Source of the DNA: Roseovarius sp. THAF27
GTDB taxonomy: Bacteria > Pseudomonadota > Alphaproteobacteria > Rhodobacterales > Rhodobacteraceae
DNA: 64,000 bases
Direction: 5' to 3'
Assembly (NCBI RefSeq): GCF_009363655.1
Contig: NZ_CP045394.1
Location: 107,914-171,913 of the forward strand
Position 1 is the stretch's first letter. The number at the start of each line of letters is the position of its first letter. The position numbers and the translations under genes are program-made. The notes beneath the pieces were generated by a model that was not told the origin of the DNA, made no database searches, and saw only the letters and a program-made list of their open reading frames with translations. Positions 27,446-38,641 of the stretch are shown here, piece after piece.

Positions 27446-28168
27446 ATGACAAACTCTCCGCACATACTTCTGGTCGACGACAGCGCCGAAATTCGCAAAG
27501 CGGTTGCGCGATACCTGGAAAAGAATGACATGCGCGTGACGACGGCGGTCGACGCTTCCCAGATGGATAGTCTACTCAAGATTGGCCGCTATGACCTTAT
27601 TGTCCTTGACGTGATGATGCCGGGCGAAGACGGGATATCGGTCTGTCGTCGTCTGTCCACCAAAGGGCTGGCCCCCATCCTCATGTTGACAGCGCTTGGC
27701 GAGGAAATGGACCGCATCATCGGCCTCGAAGTCGGTGCGGATGACTATTTGCCCAAGCCCTTCAATCCTCGCGAGCTACTGGCGCGGATAAAGGCAATTC
27801 TGCGCCGCGCGCAGAAACCGGAAGCACTTGCCGGGAGTCTTACGGGGAGCAGGGTTAGGTTCGCGGACTGGACGCTCGAAACCGATACGCGCCGCCTTTT
27901 CGCAGAGGACGGCCGCGAGGACGTACTGACGACATCAGAGTTCAAACTTCTTACGATCCTGCTCGAACGCCCGCGTATCGTGATTAGCCGAGAACAGCTT
28001 TTAGACCTGGCAGTCGGACGAACACCGGCCGCTTTCGACCGGACAATTGACAACCAGATCAGCCGCCTCAGGCGGAAGATCGAGTACAACCCGGGTCGTC
28101 CGAAGATCATCACAACGGTTCGAAACGGGGGCTATTGCCTTGCAACGGATGTCGAGGTGCAGCAGTGA
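27446..28168 (+). CDS. OmpR-family response regulator
   Basis: 240 residues. The receiver domain has the acidic pair VDD near residue 11, phospho-acceptor Asp55 in LIVLDVMMPG, Thr in MLTALG and Lys in PKPFNP. The C-terminal winged helix ends with DNQISRLRRKIEYNP and TVRNGGYCL, typical of OmpR/PhoB regulators. Its stop overlaps the GTG start of the histidine kinase, so the two form an operon. The likely targets include the adjacent EF-hand genes, from shared motifs. Confidence 0.93.
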   Translation: MTNSPHILLVDDSAEIRKAVARYLEKNDMRVTTAVDASQMDSLLKIGRYDLIVLDVMMPGEDGISVCRRLSTKGLAPILMLTALGEEMDRIIGLEVGADDYLPKPFNPRELLARIKAILRRAQKPEALAGSLTGSRVRFADWTLETDTRRLFAEDGREDVLTTSEFKLLTILLERPRIVISREQLLDLAVGRTPAAFDRTIDNQISRLRRKIEYNPGRPKIITTVRNGGYCLATDVEVQQ

Positions 28169-29577
28169 TCCGCAAGCGTCTGGATAGTTTACGCGTCCAG
28201 CTTCTGTTGCTCATCATTGGTAGCCTCGCCGTGGCTCAGGCGATTAGCATTTGGCTGTTTGTGGACGAGCGCAGTCTCGCGATACGTGCTGCAATAGGAG
28301 CCGAGGCGGCTGGGCGCGCGGCGAATGTGGCCATGCTACTAGAACAGGCCCCAACGGACTTGCGAGCCTCGATTCTTCGCGCCGCAGATTCGCCGCTGGC
28401 ACGGTTTCGGACCGACCCGCAGGCGGCTGTGGATCATCTTGATCACCGCGCGGGAGGAGCTGTCGAAGCGCGCGTCAGGTCATTGTTCGGCGCTGAAGAC
28501 AGTCGCGAAATCCGAGTAGAATTGCATGAGGTTGAGCGCGCATTCCCGCCAATGAGGTCAGTGCCGCCGGAGATGGCCGCAGAGCACAAGCAGATGATGC
28601 ATGACAAGATCTCGGGGCTTGAATTGACACTGTCTATCGCGCTTGAAGATGGCACATGGCTGAATGTCGATACGCGCTTTCAGCGACCGCCGCTACAGTG
28701 GCCAATCTTTTCTGCGGTGAGCTTTGGTTTCACGGCGGCGTTCCTGATTGGTGTTGCTTTTTGGTACTTGCTTGCTCGCCTGACCTGGCCGTTAAGGCGC
28801 TTGGCGCAAGCCGCAGACAGGCTTGGCAGGGGAGAGGAAAACAAGCCACTCCCAGTCGCGGGACCAAGCGAAGTCAGAGAACTGACGGATACCTTCAATC
28901 ACATGCAGGAGAGACTGGTGCGCACGGTCGCTGACAAGACGCGTATAATGGCCGCTCTGGGTCACGATTTGCGTTCGCCACTGACCGCTTTGCGGGTTCA
29001 CGCAGAGATGGTGGATGAGGAAGAGACGCGTGACGCCTTGGTGAAATCCATCGAGGAAATGCAGGATATGGTCGAGCGCACACTGGCTTTTGCTCGAGGC
29101 ATGGCAATAAGTGAACCTCCTGAAACAATAGAATTGGGGGAATTTCTCACTGAGCTGAAGTGTGACATGCTCAACGCATTCCGACTCGAAACGGACACAC
29201 CGCTTCGGGTGAGGCTTCGGCCTCAATCCATGCGCCGAGCTTTGCGGAACGTCATAGAAAATGCAGTACGTTACGGCGACGATGTCGAGGTCACGTATAG
29301 CCGCGAGTATGACAGGGCATCGATCTGGGTTCGTGATCATGGTCCCGGCATCCCGGAGACGCAGCTAGAAGAGGTTTTCGAACCATTTTTTCGGGTCGAG
29401 ACGTCACGCTCACGCGAGACGGGTGGCACCGGTCTCGGCCTGTCAATCGCACGCACCATCCTGCGCTCGCATGGCGGCGATATAATTTTGCAGAACCACC
29501 CGGACGGCGGGCTTCTTGCGCGACTCGATTTGCCGTTTTCACAAAGTTCCAACCAGCAAGAAAAGACAATATCATGA
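28165..29577 (+). CDS. sensor histidine kinase
   Basis: 470 residues from the GTG at 28165 (GTGA overlap with the regulator). The first transmembrane helix is about 9-30, followed by a periplasmic domain of about 150 residues with several histidines, and a second helix near 180-205. Then come HAMP, the H-box GHDLRSPLTALRVH, N-box RNVIENAVRYG, and the G-boxes DHGPGIP and GGTGLGLSIA. The signal is unknown; an envelope metal or calcium signal would fit the neighbours. It overlaps the SHOCT gene by 4 bases. Confidence 0.92.
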   Translation: MIRKRLDSLRVQLLLLIIGSLAVAQAISIWLFVDERSLAIRAAIGAEAAGRAANVAMLLEQAPTDLRASILRAADSPLARFRTDPQAAVDHLDHRAGGAVEARVRSLFGAEDSREIRVELHEVERAFPPMRSVPPEMAAEHKQMMHDKISGLELTLSIALEDGTWLNVDTRFQRPPLQWPIFSAVSFGFTAAFLIGVAFWYLLARLTWPLRRLAQAADRLGRGEENKPLPVAGPSEVRELTDTFNHMQERLVRTVADKTRIMAALGHDLRSPLTALRVHAEMVDEEETRDALVKSIEEMQDMVERTLAFARGMAISEPPETIELGEFLTELKCDMLNAFRLETDTPLRVRLRPQSMRRALRNVIENAVRYGDDVEVTYSREYDRASIWVRDHGPGIPETQLEEVFEPFFRVETSRSRETGGTGLGLSIARTILRSHGGDIILQNHPDGGLLARLDLPFSQSSNQQEKTIS

Positions 29578-29895
29578 ATGCCTATTTGACGGTCAAATCC
29601 AGCGTAATCGCTCTGTTTGCGGGCACAGTCTCGGCCCTCGCGGATCCAGGCGGCATTGCTGATAACACTTTTGGACACATGATGTGGGGAGATGGTCATG
29701 GTTGGTTGGGAGGTTTCGGCATGATCCTTTTCTGGGGGGTGATTATCGCGGTTACCGTATTCTTCTTCCGTATGCTCACCAGCAACCGTTTGGGCGAAAC
29801 TCGCGATGCGATGGAGATCCTCAAGGAACGCTATGCACGCGGTGAGATCGACGAAGATGGACCTGTCACGCTTTCGTGCCGCTCCGATTGCTCAC

Positions 29896-30753
29896 TTATG
29901 CAGCCTTTGCTTCGAAGGCCAAGGGGCTTTTCCAGCCCAATGCTGAGTGCCTTCGAGGCGGATTGTAGAAGCCGTTGATGTATTCGAAGATGGCCATCTC
30001 AGCATCGCGACGTGTCCGCCAAGACCGCTGCCACAGCAGTTCCGCCTTGATGGTCTTGAAAAAGGTTTCGACGGCAGCGTTGTCGTAGCAGTTCCCGGTC
30101 CCACTCATAGATGCCTTGAAGCCGTCCTGGCGCAGGATTTTCTGGTAGTCGTGAGAGCAGTATTGGCAGCCGCGATCCGTATGGTGGATGCAGCCCTTGT
30201 GTGGCCGCCGCATCGCAATCGCCATGTTCAGTGCCCGGATCGCCAGATCGCGTTTCATCCGGCTGCTGACGGCCCTACCAATGACACGTCGAGAATGCAG
30301 GTCGAGGATGACAGCCAGATAGAGCCACCCCTCCTGCGTCCAGACATAGCTGATGTCGCCCGCCCATTTCTGGTTGGGGCGATCCGCATAGAAGTCCCGG
30401 TTCAGCAGGTTCGGCGTGATGTTGAAGCTGTGATTGCTGTCGGTCGTAGCCTTGAACTTCTTGTTCCTCTTCACCGTAATGCGGTTCTGTCGCATCAAAC
30501 GGCCAATGCGGCGATGCCCGACATCAAACCCCAGCTCCTTCAGCTCTTCGGTCATGCGGGGCCTGCCGTAGCTGCCCAGAGACAAGCGGAACTGTTCGCG
30601 GATGTGGGCGAGCAACACCATGTCGGTGCGTTGCTGCCGACTGGCAGGGCGGGACAGCCAGGCGCGGTAGCCTCGCGGGCTGACGTCCATAATCTCACAC
30701 AAGCGGTTCACCGGGATGTCGTTTCGGTGTTCTTCAACGAAGGCAAACCTCAT
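29896..30753 (-). CDS. IS3 transposase OrfB (integrase core)
   Basis: 285 residues carrying the DDE retroviral-integrase-like domain: GDISYVWTQEGWLYLAVILD (first Asp), HHTDRGCQY (second Asp) and the Glu in NAAVETFFKTIKAEL. It catalyses strand transfer. It is probably made as an OrfAB fusion by -1 frameshifting at an A6G slippery run near the end of OrfA. Confidence 0.93.
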   Translation of the reverse strand: MRFAFVEEHRNDIPVNRLCEIMDVSPRGYRAWLSRPASRQQRTDMVLLAHIREQFRLSLGSYGRPRMTEELKELGFDVGHRRIGRLMRQNRITVKRNKKFKATTDSNHSFNITPNLLNRDFYADRPNQKWAGDISYVWTQEGWLYLAVILDLHSRRVIGRAVSSRMKRDLAIRALNMAIAMRRPHKGCIHHTDRGCQYCSHDYQKILRQDGFKASMSGTGNCYDNAAVETFFKTIKAELLWQRSWRTRRDAEMAIFEYINGFYNPPRRHSALGWKSPLAFEAKAA

Positions 30754-31073
30754 TTGCTTCTCTCCGCAAAGAACACCGTGGCCTTTTTTAACACCTCCCT
30801 CTCCTCCCGGAGCATGCGGTTCTCTTTCCGCAGCTCCGTGATCTCGCGTTCGAGATCAGACTGGACCGTTGGTTTCTCTGGATTGCGCCGATCCTTCTGA
30901 ATCCAGCGGCTCAACGTGGAGAAGCCTACGCCAAAATCGGCGGCCACTTGTTTACGCGGCAGTCCGCTGGTCAAAGCTATCCCCACTGCCTCGGCGCGGA
31001 ATTCCGGGGTTGGTTTTTTGTGCCATGATGTCTCTCCTTTGTGGCAAATTACCAAGTCAAAGGAGCGGAACAA
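30750..31073 (-). CDS. IS3 transposase OrfA
   Basis: 107 residues with a helix-turn-helix (RKQVAADFGVGFSTLSRWIQ) and a C-terminal leucine-zipper-like helix (ITELRKENRMLREEREVLKK). It binds the element ends. The AAAAAAG run within the LKKATVFF codons is a classic -1 slippery sequence, overlapping OrfB. Confidence 0.92.
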   Translation of the reverse strand: MFRSFDLVICHKGETSWHKKPTPEFRAEAVGIALTSGLPRKQVAADFGVGFSTLSRWIQKDRRNPEKPTVQSDLEREITELRKENRMLREEREVLKKATVFFAERSK

Positions 31074-31129
31074 TTCCGGGACAGGTCCAAGATGAGTTTC
31101 GGCGCCGCAAGCAAGAACTCCAAGGCTAA

Positions 31130-31516
31130 GCCATCATGCCCTTTCCCGCTTCGCCGAAATGACCTCCCAGACATCATGCCAAAGGCGCGAGTATGAACGT
31201 GTTGCTCGAGAAACCAACAGATACGCGACCTGCCACAGCATAAAACAAAACCGGCGCAAGTGTGACCGCACAGCAGACTCATATCCCAAAGTTCATCATG
31301 TTACTTGAATTGGAAAGCTCTACTCGTGATTTGGCCATTTTCATAATGTCGAGACCCCGTAATTCGAAACCCTGCTAAAGGCTTATCCTGCAGGGAGGTG
31401 AGCGATACAAACCGTTACGTATTTCACGGAGTTTTCATCCCGACCATTCTTGATCTTCCAGTGCGGGAAGGCGGTTCAAGAGTCCCATTCAAGGATCGAA
31501 TGCGCGGAGACGGACG
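31130..31516. other. 387-base gap with no supported gene
   Basis: Separates the end of the interrupted SHOCT gene from the broken transpeptidase gene. No plausible coding frame, hairpin or MerR-type promoter was found. Confidence 0.4.
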
Positions 31517-32092
31517 ATGGAAGACAAGACCCCCAGGGCAATAAGACGCCGAGGCTTTCTATTCTTTTCGGTTGGAGGGCTCGTTGCTCTTGCGGCACCA
31601 TCGGTGTTGCGTGCCCAAGAGTTCGGACTCAGTTCGCCGGAATATTTCGTCATTCCGGTTGCATCGCTGGCAGGATCACTTTGACGCGCTCGGCAAAGGA
31701 ATTCTGCTTTCCGATACCAACACCAGAGTTCTTCAGCACTGGACCGCGGATGGGGAGATGCGCATCTACCCCACATCGGTTCCTAAGGGCGACGAACTCA
31801 CGCGGCGTGGCTATAGCGAATCGTCTACAAGGACGATGCGCCGGATTTGGTGCCCACCCCGTCGATGCGCGAGCGCGATCCGTCTTTGCCGGCATATGTC
31901 GCCCCCGGCCCCGAGAACCCGCTGGGCGTGCGCGCCATGCATCTGACCTGGCAGTACTACCGCATCCATGGGACCGGCGACACGCGCAAGATCGGTCGCA
32001 AATCCTCCAGCGGCTGCATCGGTCTCCACAACGAAGATATCATCGAAGTGTTCGACAGGACTCCAATCGGCACCCAAGTCAAACTTATCTGA
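31517..32092 (+). pseudogene. L,D-transpeptidase, frameshifted
   Basis: The start encodes a Tat-like signal (RRRGFLFFSVGGLVALAAPS). The frame breaks near 31680, continues in another frame (LLSDTNTRVLQHW, RIYPTSVPKGDELTRRGYSE) and returns near 31835 to the original frame (PSMRERDPSLPAYVAPGP). The end has YYRIHGTGDTRK and SSSGCIGLHNE, the catalytic His and Cys motifs. Two compensating single-base shifts would restore it. It is a different subtype from the transpeptidases at 0.5-5.6 kb. It directly precedes the cytochrome gene. Confidence 0.82.
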
Positions 32093-32104
32093 AGTAAGGA
32101 TCAA

Positions 32105-32563
32105 ATGAACAAGACAGTTCTAGCCATTCTGGCCTTCTTCGTGTTGGGCGGCGCGGTAGTCTACTGGAAAATCGCGCAGCAACCCCAGCAGGGGATGGGC
32201 CATTCGATGGTACCTCCCGACACCAGTGATCTGGAATCGGGCGCCCCCATGGTCGAAGTTTCGCTGCCGGCGGAGCTTTCGGACCAGGCGCAGATGGGCA
32301 AGCGGGCCTACGAGGCGACATGTGCGGAATGTCACGGCAAGAACGCCGCAGGCCAGAACGGGGTCGCACCACCACTCGTGCACAAGATCTACGAACCGAA
32401 CCACCATTCCGACATGGCGTTCGTGATGGCCGCGAAAAACGGTGTGCGCGCGCATCACTGGAAATTCGGAAACATGCCACCGGTCGAAGGTTTGACCGAT
32501 GGCGACGTCAAGTTGATCGCACGCTATGTACGTGAATTGCAAAGGGAGAACGGGATCAACTGA
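32105..32563 (+). CDS. membrane-anchored c-type cytochrome
   Basis: 152 residues: an N-terminal helix (LAILAFFVLGGAVVYW) anchors it, followed by a Met-containing linker and one haem c motif CAECH at about 75-79. A later Met in FGNMPPVEGLTD is the likely axial ligand. It starts the unit cytochrome - multicopper oxidase - cytochrome - DsbA-like, so it could accept electrons from the oxidase or pass them on to the respiratory chain. Confidence 0.88.
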   Translation: MNKTVLAILAFFVLGGAVVYWKIAQQPQQGMGHSMVPPDTSDLESGAPMVEVSLPAELSDQAQMGKRAYEATCAECHGKNAAGQNGVAPPLVHKIYEPNHHSDMAFVMAAKNGVRAHHWKFGNMPPVEGLTDGDVKLIARYVRELQRENGIN

Positions 32564-32671
32564 GCCTTGGGCAGGTTCCGGGTGCCCACTCTCACTATCC
32601 GGCCTGATCTTCCGATTTTCAGATCTGATTGCCGGCGCCATAATTGCCGCGATTGAAACACAGGATTCTCC

Positions 32672-34064
32672 ATGCCGACGCGACGCGATTTTCTCATGCA
32701 GGGGGCGGCTATCACCGCGGCGCTTGCCCTTCCAAAGCGGCTTTATGCCGCAACGTCAGAGTTTCAATCCCTGGACGCCCGCACGGCCAGCGTTCAATTG
32801 GCGCCGGAAGGCTATCCCAAGACCGAAATCTGGGGCTATGGCGGCGCGATGCCCGGCCCTCAAATGCGTCTTCAGCAGGGTGCGCGGCTGCAACGCCGCT
32901 TCATGAACGCACTGCCCCAGGCAAGCACGGTGCATTGGCACGGGGTTCGCATAGACAATGCGATGGATGGTGTTGCCGGGCTGACCCAGCCCGCGGTCGA
33001 GCCGGGGCAGAGCTTTGATTATGATTTCATCGCGCCGGATGCCGGAACCTACTGGTATCACGCTCATAACCGCTCGACCGAACAGGTGGCGCGCGGGCTC
33101 TATGGCGCGTTGATCGTCGAGGAATCCGAGCCGCCGGACCTGGATCGGGAAGAGGTACTGATCCTTGATGACTGGCTGCTCGACCCCGAAATGGCGCAGA
33201 TCGTCCCGGACTTCACCTCGCGCCATGACCGCGGCCATGCCGGGCGGCGCGGCAATTTCATCGCCACCAACGGCCGGCACGACCTTTCCCTGGAGGTGCG
33301 CCAACACGAACGTCTGCGCCTGCGCCTCGTCAACGCGGCCAACGCCAGGATTTTCGTGCTGTCGCTTCATGGCATGGAGGGCTGGACGGTTGCACTGGAC
33401 GGCATGCCACTGCCCCGGCCCGAGCCGCTCGCTGAGGCGCTGATCCTCGGCCCCGGTCAGCGGGCCGATCTGATCGTCGACGTGACCGCCGCGCCCGAGG
33501 AAACCGCCCATCTCGTTCGCCTCGACGATCAGGAGGCGGCCTCGCAGGTGGCTTTCACCGTGACTGGAAAGGCCTCGACCACGCTCCCGGGATGCACCGG
33601 ACGCGCTGCGACCCAATCCGGGGATGGAGGTGATCGGCCTCGATGACGCCAGGACCGTGCGGCTCGACATGCAGGGCGGCGCAATGGGCACGCTCGACAG
33701 CGCGTTTCTGAATGGCGAGAAGAAAAGCTTTCGCGAGTTGGTGGTCGCCAACCAGTTCTGGTCGTTCAATGGAACGATCGGCATGACCGATGCGCCGCTC
33801 GTAGATGTCGCGAAGGGCGAAACGGTCAAGCTGCAGATCTACAACGACACGTCCTTTCCCCACGCGATGCACCTGCATGGGCTGCATTTCCGCGAGATCG
33901 GCGAGGATGGCGGGCTCGGTCCCTTGCGCGACACGATCCTGATGTTCGGCGGCCAGACCCACACGATCGGTTTCGTGGCCGACAATCCCGGCGACTGGCT
34001 GTTTCACTGCCACATGCTCAGCCACGCGGCCTCGGGCATGATGACCTGGATGAAGGTGACATGA
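32672..34064 (+). pseudogene. multicopper oxidase with a single-base frameshift
   Basis: The Tat signal is RRDFLMQGAAITAALALP. Copper motifs are in order: VHWHGVRIDNAMDGV, WYHAHNRSTEQ, then after the frameshift PHAMHLHGLHF and LFHCHMLSHAASGMM. The shift lies near 33590 in a CTCCCGGGA run. One extra base changes the frame and the first part stops at 33646. Removing it gives a continuous oxidase of about 463 residues, related to 51357-52796. A single homopolymer change could be an assembly error, so the gene may be functional. Confidence 0.8.
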
Positions 34065-34549
34065 TGCGACGTTGGCTGATCCTCTTTCTGCTCATGGCCG
34101 GCGCGGCTGGAGTCGGCGCCTGGATGATGGCGGGAGGGACATCCGGCACCTCCGCCACGCCGGAACCGCCGCAGTCTGTCGATCTCGCCGAGGGCGCAGA
34201 ATTCTATCAGGAGTATTGCGCCTCTTGCCACGGCGCCGATCTCGAGGGACAGGCCGGATGGCGCTCGGCCGGAGAGGATGGCATCCTGCCCGCACCCCCG
34301 CATGACGAAACCGGTCACACCTGGCATCATCCTGATAGTATTCTGTTCGACTATACCAAGCTCGGCGGAAAGAAGACCCTCGCGAAGCAGGGTGTGGATT
34401 TCCAAAGCGGCATGCCCGGTTTTGGCAATGAGCTGACCGATGCGCAGATCTGGAACATCCTCGCCTTCATCAAATCCACATGGCCCGACCGTCAGCGGGA
34501 GGTCCAGGCCGCCCGCAGCGAAGCGGAACAGCAAAAAAGAGGAGACTGA
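34061..34549 (+). CDS. c-type cytochrome
   Basis: 162 residues with an N-terminal anchor (LILFLLMAGAAGVGAWMMAG), one haem motif CASCH near residue 53, and conserved PAPPHDETGHTWHHPD and GMPGFGNELTDAQIW segments. The paralogue at 50083-50508 shares all of these, including the THWHHPD histidines. Its start overlaps the oxidase stop (ATGA), so the two are translated together. Probably a redox partner of the multicopper oxidase. Confidence 0.9.
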   Translation: MMRRWLILFLLMAGAAGVGAWMMAGGTSGTSATPEPPQSVDLAEGAEFYQEYCASCHGADLEGQAGWRSAGEDGILPAPPHDETGHTWHHPDSILFDYTKLGGKKTLAKQGVDFQSGMPGFGNELTDAQIWNILAFIKSTWPDRQREVQAARSEAEQQKRGD

Positions 34550-34551
34550 AA

Positions 34552-35277
34552 ATGAAATCGCTTCGACTGGCAGTGCTCGCCATTAGCATCCTGTTGCCGC
34601 TTTCCGCGTTCGCACAGGAGCTGAGCGAGGAACGCGTCAAGGAACTGGCCTTGGAAGCGATTCTGGAAAACCCCCAGATCATCATGGAAGCGGTGCAGCT
34701 TCTCGAACAGCAGGAAGCGACCGCGCAGGCAGAGGCCACGACCGACGTGCTCAAGGAACAACGCCAGCTCTTGGAACAGGATCCGAACGCACCGGTGCTG
34801 GGCAATCCTGACGGGGACGTCACTGTTGTGGAGTTTTTCGACTACAACTGTCCCTATTGCCGCAGGGCCATGTCGGAGGTTGAAGGTTTGATCGAGGCGG
34901 ACCTGAATGTGCGGTTCGTCTTTCGCGAATGGCCGATACTCGGCGACGGGTCGGTCTTTGCGGCGAAGGCGGCCTTGGCGGCACGCAATCAGAACAAGTA
35001 TGAGGAATTCCACTGGGCGTTGATGGGCATGGCGGAACGTGCGCAAGAGGCGTCTGTCCTGCGGATCGCCGAAGAAATCGGCCTTGACGTGGACCAGCTG
35101 CGTTCGGACATGGAGGCGCCGGAAGTCCAGGCGCACATCGACGAATCGATGCGGCTGGCGCAGGCGTTGGGTTTCAACGGCACACCGTCCTTCGTGATCG
35201 GCGACAACCTGGTTCCCGGTTTGATCGAACAAGACCAACTGGAAGCCTTGGTCGATGAGGCCCGCGAAAGGGAATGA
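34552..35277 (+). CDS. DsbA/ScsC-like periplasmic disulfide protein
   Basis: 241 residues from the ATG at 34552, chosen for its signal peptide (LAVLAISILLPLSAFA). A helical charged stalk of about 60 residues precedes the thioredoxin fold with active site CPYC (DYNCPYCRRAM), and the cis-proline is in FNGTPSFVIG. The stalk-plus-DsbA layout resembles ScsC/BdbD proteins, some of which are oligomeric isomerases linked to copper tolerance. It begins 2 bases after the cytochrome gene, so it is co-transcribed. Confidence 0.87.
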   Translation: MKSLRLAVLAISILLPLSAFAQELSEERVKELALEAILENPQIIMEAVQLLEQQEATAQAEATTDVLKEQRQLLEQDPNAPVLGNPDGDVTVVEFFDYNCPYCRRAMSEVEGLIEADLNVRFVFREWPILGDGSVFAAKAALAARNQNKYEEFHWALMGMAERAQEASVLRIAEEIGLDVDQLRSDMEAPEVQAHIDESMRLAQALGFNGTPSFVIGDNLVPGLIEQDQLEALVDEARERE

Positions 35278-35330
35278 ACCTCATGCGACGATGGAGAACT
35301 GGCGCCAGAATTGCCCGGCACCGGTGATCT

Positions 35331-35537
35331 TCAGGTCGTCGAAGCAGCCGTGACACCGTAACCGGCATTTCGGATCGCCTCCGTCAGGACGTGCTCGTTC
35401 AGCACGCTATCAACCTCGACTTGCCGCGTACCCGTATCGCAGGTCACGGACGATGTTGGGTCTATCGCCTTGATCGCCTTTTCGATCGTTGCGGTGCAAT
35501 GGCCGCAACTCATATCCGGAACCTTGAAGCTGCGCAT
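35331..35537 (-). CDS. copZ: CopZ-type copper chaperone (HMA domain)
   Basis: 68 residues forming one ferredoxin-like HMA domain with the Cu(I)-binding MSCGHC motif near residue 9. It would carry Cu(I) in the cytosol to the P-type ATPase and buffer it for CueR. It is divergent from copA and has its own CueR-type promoter, so both are likely induced together. Confidence 0.92.
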   Translation of the reverse strand: MRSFKVPDMSCGHCTATIEKAIKAIDPTSSVTCDTGTRQVEVDSVLNEHVLTEAIRNAGYGVTAASTT

Positions 35538-35562
35538 ATCTGTTTTCTCCAGTTCTCGGCAT

Positions 35563-35593
35563 TAGATGCCTGCTTCCTGCATGGGAAGGTCAA
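35563..35593 (-). promoter_or_regulatory. CueR-type promoter of copZ
   Basis: Minus strand: -35 TTGACC (35593-35588), 19-base spacer with TTCCCATGCAGGAAG, -10 CATCTA (35568-35563). The ACCTTCC half-site and the GGAAG partner match the known CueR box. Start of copZ is about 26 bases beyond the -10. Confidence 0.75.
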
Positions 35594-35617
35594 GGGCGAA
35601 AAAATATCCCGACATTG

Positions 35618-35648
35618 TTGACCTTCCAGCGGGGGGAAGCCTTAGATA
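35618..35648 (+). promoter_or_regulatory. CueR-type promoter of the copA ATPase gene
   Basis: -35 TTGACC (35618-35623), 19-base spacer TTCCAGCGGGGGGAAGCCT, -10 TAGATA (35643-35648). The inverted CTTCC/GGAAG repeat is the CueR signature. Predicted transcription starts near 35655, which supports the downstream ATG at 35675 rather than the one at 35660. Confidence 0.8.
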
Positions 35649-35674
35649 TCTTTCAGTAGATGAAGGAGACGTTC

Positions 35675-38194
<2,520 letters not shown>

Positions 38195-38207
38195 GGAGGA
38201 TCATGGA

Positions 38208-38627
38208 ATGAATATCGGAGATGTCGCCGACCTTTCCGGGCTGCCCGCCAAGACGATCCGCTATTACGAAGATATCGGACTGGTCAAGCCCTTGCGCAGT
38301 TCGAACGGTTATCGCACGTTCCGTGAAAGTGACGCGCACAAGCTGGCGTTTCTGGGACGCGCCCGTGCGCTCGGTTTCACAATTGAAGATTGCCGTAATC
38401 TTCTTGCGCTCTACGAAGACGAAAAACGTGCCAGCGCCGAGGTGAAGGAGATCGCCAAGCAACATCTTGAGCGAATCGACGGCAAGATCGCCGAGTTAAA
38501 GGAAATGCGAGCGACACTCGCGCATCTCGTCGAGGAGTGTGCCGGAGATCATCGCCCGGACTGCCCGATCCTGGCCGATCTGGCCATGAAACGGCGCGAC
38601 GAGGACGACCGGCGCAAATCAACTTAG
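38208..38627 (+). CDS. cueR: CueR-type MerR-family copper regulator
   Basis: 139 residues: an N-terminal winged helix (LPAKTIRYYEDIGLV), long dimerisation helix, and a metal loop with Cys111 and Cys119 (CX7C, ECAGDHRPDC). Position 76-77 is Ser-Ala rather than Cys, as in monovalent-metal sensors. This fits CueR and not ZntR. It would activate promoters with 19-bp spacers on Cu(I) binding. It forms an operon with copA. Confidence 0.93.
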   Translation: MNIGDVADLSGLPAKTIRYYEDIGLVKPLRSSNGYRTFRESDAHKLAFLGRARALGFTIEDCRNLLALYEDEKRASAEVKEIAKQHLERIDGKIAELKEMRATLAHLVEECAGDHRPDCPILADLAMKRRDEDDRRKST

Positions 38628-38641
38628 TTGGGTCCGAAGAC

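Larger units (their letters stand above)
29859..31088 (-). mobile_element. complete IS3-family element, 1230 bp
   Basis: Imperfect terminal inverted repeats of about 27 bp (GGACCTGTCACG... and its partner ending CGGGACAGGTCC) bound two overlapping transposase frames. The element is flanked by a 5-bp target duplication, AAGAT, at 29854-29858 and 31089-31093. Intact ends, frames and duplication indicate a recent insertion. Confidence 0.93.
29574..31129 (+). pseudogene. SHOCT-domain membrane protein split by an IS3 insertion
   Basis: The 5' part encodes a signal sequence, a GHGWLGGFG region, one transmembrane helix and the SHOCT start (AMEILKERYARGEIDED). The gene is interrupted at 29858/29859 by the IS3 element. 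It resumes after the target duplication at 31094 as EFRRRKQELQG followed by TAA (31127-31129). Removing the IS and one copy of AAGAT restores an uninterrupted frame of about 109 codons. As it stands the frame reads into the IS, giving a 134-residue hybrid. The gene was the third member of the two-component operon. Confidence 0.9.

Noticed and set aside
32756..33829. 357-residue minus-strand frame
   Set aside because: Antisense shadow of the multicopper oxidase; no conserved motifs, while the plus strand has all copper motifs.
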